This document shows, in pieces, positions 58,641 through 64,000 of a stretch of DNA of 64,000 nucleotides. A model generated the notes under the pieces. The model did no database searches, was not told where the DNA came from, and saw only the letters and a list, made by a program, of their open reading frames with translations. Position 1 is the first letter of the stretch; each line of letters starts with the position of its first letter. A program made the translations under genes and the position numbers. Where the stretch lies: positions 124,001 to 188,000 of the forward strand of contig CAJQUW010007898.1 of assembly GCA_907163375.1 (NCBI GenBank), read 5' to 3'. Source of the stretch: Prostheceraeus crozeri (lineage: Eukaryota; Platyhelminthes; Polycladida; Euryleptidae).

Positions 58641-60249
58641 CAATTAAAAGTTAATGTAAAAAGATAATTTTGTTGCAAAACATAAAGAACATGGCTTTTT
58701 TAACCCCACCCATCCTATATGCGACATAATCAACAAAAAGCGAAGAAATAAGAACCAAAGAATGATGACATCTTGAATGTATACGACATCCATGAAAACC
58801 GCATCAACTTTACACGTAAAAATAATGAATTTGACTTTTATTAAAAACAGTATTTCCTTCTATTAAAATTTACAGAAGACATACCGGGTAGCGCTCGATT
58901 CCCAGCCTACATTTTCGAAATGTGCATTGTCAGTTCCTTTTTTGTATTCAATTTTTAAATTAGGCTTACATAAAATCAAGTTTCATTTTAGGTACTATTG
59001 CTGTTGGCTATAAGCAGATATCACTAAGGTAATACAATTCTAGCAATTTAAATGATTGAACATTCTTACAAGAATTCGATTTCTTGTCAATTGCCCATTT
59101 TAAGGCTTCGAATTGAACTTGCTTAAATTTGATTGAAATGTGGAATTAAATGAAAATGAACTCCTGCAGACAAAAACGAATGGTGGTGTTTTATTTCAAC
59201 TTGTTTCATTTCGATATGCTTTCACGAAAATGATTTCTAAATAGAAACTGTAGGACACCCACATGTTATCGTTTAGCAAATCGATGGTTCGATGTTCAGT
59301 GGAAATATAAAACTTTTCATCTGAAATCCAGCTAACATCTTCTTTTGACATGTAATATTGATAATTTTGTCCCCGGGTGTCGCTCGTGCTTGTGTGCTAG
59401 TATTTGACGATGTAAACAGGACATCTTGTAGTTTACACGTGCTAATGCATTCGAGAGCAAAGCAAGACGTAATTGTTCATGCAGGTTTCTTGCGAATTTC
59501 CTCCAGTCCTAATTTCGAATAATCATTTCCCACGTATCAATGCCGTGAATGAATTCCAGCTGTGCACAAATGCGACAGCGGATATTTTCTTTAACTTTAT
59601 TTCTTGACCCCACTAACACCGTTTTTATGGTATCAAGAGGCTGCAGTTACTGCTAGAATTTTGACGATTCATTCATCGCGAAAATTACTGCTTAGAATCT
59701 TCTTTTCCAGTGGTAGCATCAATATCGGCTAAAATTTGAATGCTTCATTTTAACTAATTCCGGACATGTGCCAAATGCAAGGATGATTTTCCGCATAATG
59801 TATATCGTAATCTTCAATTTCATCGTTACTCTGTAGAATTTAAAATATTGAATTGTCGTGAATTCTTCTTTCTTTATGAGATATGGGCACCACATTTCCG
59901 TCTATAGCTACTTTATGTAACATTGATAAAAGACTAATTCTAGAGATAAATAGTGGTGCATTTTGTATCATTTAATGGGCATATCAAAGTCACAATATCC
60001 TTCATTATGTCTACAAATGATTCTAAAAAGATGATATTCTGAAATTAGAATGTAGACCTTGTAGTCTGTGAATATGAAATTCAAAATTGAGAGGCTGGCA
60101 AATCCAGCTGATCTAAGCTTCATTTGCATAGTTATTAAGTGGTCATTGATGGTTTTCATTAGGACTAATTTTATCAAAGTCTAAACAATTGGTCATTGAC
60201 TAGAAAGTACAGGTACTTTCCAACATAGTTTTTAAATTTTGCTTTTTTA
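58641..60249. other. AT-rich stretch without a recognisable gene
   Basis: No conserved motif on either strand. Confidence 0.4.
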
Positions 60250-60305
60250 GAGAACCAAACACACAGAGATAAAGTACTTTGTCTGCGTGTTTGGGTCTAG
60301 AGATG
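60250..60305 (-). repeat. End of the terminal-inverted-repeat family seen at 6,975-7,535
   Basis: aacacacagagataaagtac, then tttgtctgcgtgtttgggtc and tagagatgactttcc match the reverse complement of about 7,449-7,500. Only one end is present here, directly before the foldback element. Confidence 0.7.
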
Positions 60306-60336
60306 ACTTTCCTAAAAAATGATGGTCACGGCCAAA

Positions 60337-61557
60337 ACTACACATTTTTCCATTCTAATCAAAAGTTGTTCCGTTCTATTTAAAACCTGTTCCATTCAAT
60401 TTGAAAATGTTCTATTCAGTTAAAAGCCTGTTCCATTCAATTTAAAGAAATGTTCTATTCAGTTAAAACCTGTTCCATTCAATTTAAAAAATGTTCTATT
60501 CAGTTTAAAACCTGTTCCATTCAATTTAAAAATGTTCTATTCAGTCTAAAACCTGTCCCATTCAATTTAAAAATGTTCTATTCAATTTAAAACCTGTTCC
60601 ATTCAATTTAAAACATTCAGTTAAGAACGAGCTCTATTCTACTACAAAAACAAGATGACAGTCACCAATGTAACTAAATACCATATTGCCAATCGAGTAT
60701 TCGTTGCTTAGCGATGCCATCAGTTATCTTATAGCTTCTAAGAGTACCTGGTTTAACAACACCACGATTTTCCATCATTTCACTCATGTCAGTGTCTGTG
60801 TCAGATGCACCGGAGCTTATTAACGTTGACATTGCATGGGAAGTCATGATTTCGTCTACGTAAACATCGAGAAACTTTATCAAATGAAATAGACTAACTA
60901 ACTCAGCACTTGATATTACCTGCTGCTATTCATACCAAACACACGGAGCGAGCGAGTATCTTAGCATAAAAAGATTAAAAACGTGTGGATCGCGCGCTCA
61001 AAAAGTGTGTGCGTGTATGACGCATGGGATGATGGCGCGCTAAACCGATCTGATGATTTTACTTTTGCTATTGTTCGATTTCCAAGAATGACTCATTTTA
61101 TCCGATAATGTGATGTAGTTATCGAATGTGGCTGTCAACGCTCAGGTCCGACGAGACTTACAATACGGTGTTACATTGGTGAATTGATGAACACTTTTGA
61201 AATAAAATGTTTCATTGTTTATTGTTTTTTATGATCCTCTTATCAGGAGGTATTATTATCCGTATTATTTTATTCATCAAATTCCATGTTGTGCATAAAT
61301 ATATCATGAAATATTATGATATCATTGATTGTTTCTATGTCATCTTGTTTTTGTAGTAGAATAGAGCTCGTTCTTAACTGAATGTTTTAAATTGAATGGA
61401 ACAGGTTTTAAATTGAATGGGACAGGTTTTAAACTGAATAGAACATTTTTAAATTGAATGGGACAGGTTTTAGACTGAATAGAACATTTTTAAATTGAAT
61501 GGAACAGGTTTTGAATAGAACGGAACAACTTTTGATTAGAATGGAAAAAGGTGTAGT
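60337..61557. mobile_element. Foldback element with tandem-repeat inverted arms
   Basis: The left arm 60,337-60,660 and right arm 61,338-61,557 are reverse complements. Both outer ends read actacac and then tttttccattctaatcaaaa; both inner ends read cgagctctattctactacaa then aaacaagatgaca. Each arm consists of a roughly 40-bp unit in tandem, itself two related halves (cctgttccattcaatttaaa and atgttctattcagtttaaa). The left arm has about two more units, which accounts for the length difference. The 677-base centre (60,661-61,337) is not repetitive. This architecture matches foldback-type elements. No transposase is recognised. Confidence 0.85.
60674..60883 (-). CDS. Unidentified 69-codon open frame inside the foldback element
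   Basis: It starts with ATG at 60,883 and stops at 60,674, reading IKFLDVYVDEIMTSHAMS, later GASDTDTDMSEMMENRGVVK and KITDGIAKQRILDWQYGI. The composition (acidic DTDTDMSEMM run, few low-complexity residues) looks more coding-like than most short frames in the window. It is the only notable frame in the centre of the foldback element. I do not recognise it. It could be a captured host exon, a piece of an element protein, or chance. No splice or promoter evidence was found. Confidence 0.25.
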   Translation of the reverse strand: MIKFLDVYVDEIMTSHAMSTLISSGASDTDTDMSEMMENRGVVKPGTLRSYKITDGIAKQRILDWQYGI

Positions 61558-63640
61558 CTCGAGTGGCATGGAGATCAATTTTTCATCGACTGCAATACAT
61601 AATAATAATATATAATAATACATAATAATCGCCTGCATTCTGACGAACCAGAAGATTGAAACCACATTAAACCTACACAGTCAGTAAATGTGTATCGTGA
61701 AGAGTCGAACGGTGTAAATAATTTTTCCATTTGACGAATTTATGACGAAGAAAAATTGATTCAAAGATATGTACATTTTTGAAATAATTGCTAAAAACCA
61801 GATATCTTAATAGAGTCAAATGATGGTGAAATGCTTTGGCTGACCGATTTTTGGTCTTCATTGGAACATCAAATATATATAAGCTTATTGGCTTCTATGT
61901 CATTTCAACAATGCGTATTCTGGAAAAATCAGTTATAAAATAAAACTAACATAGATGATCTCAGACGCAAGGGGGGGGGCAGCTGTATCCTCAAATCAGA
62001 CTTACATTTGGGAGTCAACGAAAATTCTTTGAAGTCAGCGACTGCTGTTTGACACATGATCAGCAGTAGACCGTAGAATAGATACTATACACTTAACTGC
62101 TCTGCAAAAGATACCAAGCACAAAGGGAATTCAACCAATCACAAGACGCCGAAGTCGATGGTCCTTATGCAAAAATTGTTTAATTCTTTTAAGCCTTTAG
62201 TTCTCTGATATGTTCAAAGTTCGAAGTCGAGAACCATGATGCCTTTTTTGATTGCCGAAGAGCAGTATTCTAGCAAATCTTTGTAGTCTCGTCGTCACTT
62301 TCTCGACACATCTCATTGTTCGATGACATTCATGAATGTTCAAGTCTTGTTTATTTGGCATTCTGGCTTAATTTTCAACTTGAATACGGTCAGAGTTGTC
62401 AGTAGAAACTGAATATAGTCTCTGAGAAGCCATAGGTCTTGATATCTTACTATTGTATCTTCAGATTTAGTCATGAGCCAGTTGAAGATATTAATGACAT
62501 AGATTAGCGCAAGCGATGAAAGGGCTTTTGCCTTTTAAATGATGCATTGAGATTTTCCGCCCACTCAATAAGTTCTCGCAGCCATAGTGAAAAATTCCCG
62601 TTCATCGAATCTCCAGGAAATTGGGAAGATTTAACAATATAAATTTGTGGGACCTTGCATCAGTGGGTGGGGCTCTGCATCCATTGGCGGTGTGTAAAAT
62701 ATTTTCTTTTTTTTGGGGGGGGGAGCAACCATTGAGTAAGTATATAGTATGTAGAGTTTCAACTAAAGAAAGTATCAGGTACACAGTGAAAATTTGTATC
62801 TGAAAAGATTCAGTTGTTTGCGGAGATTACGTTCCAGCGGTCCAAAAATGTATTTGAGCAGCTTCTAAAAAGCTAAATTTTTGCAAATTTGTATACTACC
62901 GACATGCAGCCACTTTATAAGTAGTATGAAACAAGTTGGATATCAAAAGAAATGAATGCTTGCTAGCAAAACATGTTAACTAAGCGGAAATTATGCTGAT
63001 GATCAAGGAAATTTCATGAACCGCATCATAATGGAAGTCTTCAAGGAAAAGTCGAGAATTTTTGTGCCTTCTTGTCTGAAATTTCATGTTTTTAATACAA
63101 TTTTCATCGACATGATTTTATGATGCAGTAAAATTTATGTTTTATTTTTTGAATCTGAATAGTGATGTCGACCCATTTACATCTTTTAAAAATAATGGAA
63201 ACCATTGTTTTTGATTATGCTATTTGCTCTACCAGAGTCAGGTTAAGAAAATGCTCTTGAGGCTGAACATGAAAGTAATAACAACCCATCGAATTGCTAA
63301 TTTAACAAACATTACCTCTCCAAGGTTGACATAACACGGAGGATTTGTCAAATACTATCATTCCTTCTGTATTGCTTTCATGATCAGTAGTCAATTGCGT
63401 GGTAATTTCTCCAGCAGTGTAAAAATGTGCATATCTCACATATGGTGCTGGGTGTCGACTCGGGTTCATTTGATAAAATCGAAACTGCTTACACATTGGA
63501 GATTCAATAAATGCTAAGTTGCTACTCTAACTAATATACTTACTCTATGGGCCCAACTTGTTTGACCTTGTGACTTAGTGGAGAGGAAACCTTTGGTGGT
63601 AGGAAACAAAACCAAATCTTTCGGCTAATTGCGATGCTGG
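61558..63640. other. Stretch without a recognisable gene
   Basis: G9 at 61,971-61,979 and a T8-G9 run at 62,707-62,723 are unusual for this AT-rich window. A minus-strand text near 62,340-62,200 (KVTTRLQRFARILLFGNQ) could be old coding sequence but is too short to assign. No other feature. Confidence 0.4.
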
Positions 63641-63649
63641 AGATCAACT

Positions 63650-63940
63650 CCAGCCAAGAAATTAGGCGTCGTATGCTGCGTGGAGTGTGGAGATTCCAAC
63701 TGTGGATAGAGATGCACAGGTGATACCGGGAGTATTGTAGACGAGAGACTGAAGGAGCATCGGAGGTCCTTGATGAATCTTGATGGATCATCGGAGATAG
63801 TGAACCACTTTTTGAGTGCCAGTCACAAGATGGATTTTAATTCAATCAAAATTATAGACAGTGTACAGAACTACACAGAGAGGATTATCAAGGAAGCCTT
63901 ATGGTCGTGTAAAGGGAGCGGCAATAAAGTAAATCTCTAG
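63650..63940 (+). mobile_element. Penelope-like element remnant: GIY-YIG endonuclease C-terminal part
   Basis: The plus strand reads VCCVECGDSNCG near 63,672. From about 63,718 it continues TGDTGSIVDERLKEHRRSLM, then SSEIVNHFLSASHKMDF, then IKIIDSVQNYTERIIKEALW, ending at 63,940. The pattern (gvYki.C.dCd..YiGeTgR.l..Rl.EH......s.i..H....gH..d.....ii......y..R.ikEal.i) is that of the GIY-YIG nuclease at the C-terminus of Penelope-like retroelements. The reverse transcriptase that should precede it is not seen in 62-63.6 kb. The copy is broken. Confidence 0.7.
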
Positions 63941-64000
63941 GTTGAACAGTCGTGGGGTTCAGTTCTTCCTGACCTGTGATTTCTTTTTCTTATTTTCTAA

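Noticed and set aside
1-64000. LTR retroelements, Polintons, CRISPR arrays, bacterial operons
   Set aside because: No long direct terminal repeats, protease/integrase or capsid-type motifs, spaced palindromic arrays, or dense coding were seen.

Overview
The window is AT-rich animal nuclear DNA with no host gene I can recognise. It reads as an intergenic or intronic transposon graveyard. It carries a broad set of metazoan elements: CR1/jockey-like and RTE-like LINEs, a Penelope-type GIY-YIG tail, Tc1 and mariner elements, hAT-like and Harbinger-like non-autonomous elements, MITEs, a foldback element and tRNA-derived SINEs. This mix, with short repeated words such as tacatgtacatgta and gtaggcctac, suggests a marine invertebrate (echinoderm, mollusc, hemichordate or similar). 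The phylum cannot be fixed from the sequence. I found no LTR element, Polinton, CRISPR array or intact tRNA or rRNA gene.

Layout. 1-6.6 kb is almost featureless. 6.9-7.5 kb holds a terminal-inverted-repeat element with relatives at 16.3-17.3 kb and 60.25 kb. 9.2-10.8 kb is a minus-strand pile of two LINE reverse transcriptase pieces with a Tc1-like transposase fragment and a hammerhead-like motif between them. 12.2-13.0 kb is the front half of a second Tc1-like element. 15.4 kb is a small MITE. 16.3-17.3 kb is a dispersed repeat split by a Harbinger-like insertion that has its own internal duplications. 19.6-20.2 kb is a plus-strand LINE tail and 24.3-24.7 kb a decayed transposon-type domain. 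32.3-34.8 kb holds three LINE 3' ends, all on the minus strand. 35.0-36.5 kb is a mariner deletion derivative carrying a deleted copy of the Tc1-like element seen at 12.2 kb. Four copies of one hAT-like family lie at 36.7, 37.5, 42.2 and 55.4 kb. More LINE remnants lie at 39.1-39.8, 44.4-45.7, 46.9-47.6, 55.1-55.4 and 56.6-57.4 kb.

The most notable locus is 48,619-48,761. A tRNA-like Pol III promoter (A and B boxes) is followed directly by what reads as a complete minimal hammerhead ribozyme, with all core bases present and a perfect 6-bp stem I. A perfect 12-bp inverted repeat encloses the whole module. Two weaker hammerhead-like motifs (10.35 kb and 52.51 kb, both minus strand) and a Penelope-type GIY-YIG remnant at the right edge make a Penelope/retrozyme connection plausible, but that connection is inference.

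The elements do not work together as a pathway. What they share is a history of nested insertion: Tc1 between LINE pieces, Tc1 in mariner, Harbinger-like in an older repeat, and an insertion in a SINE head. All protein identifications come from motif reading by eye, without database search. Boundaries marked approximate should be read that way.
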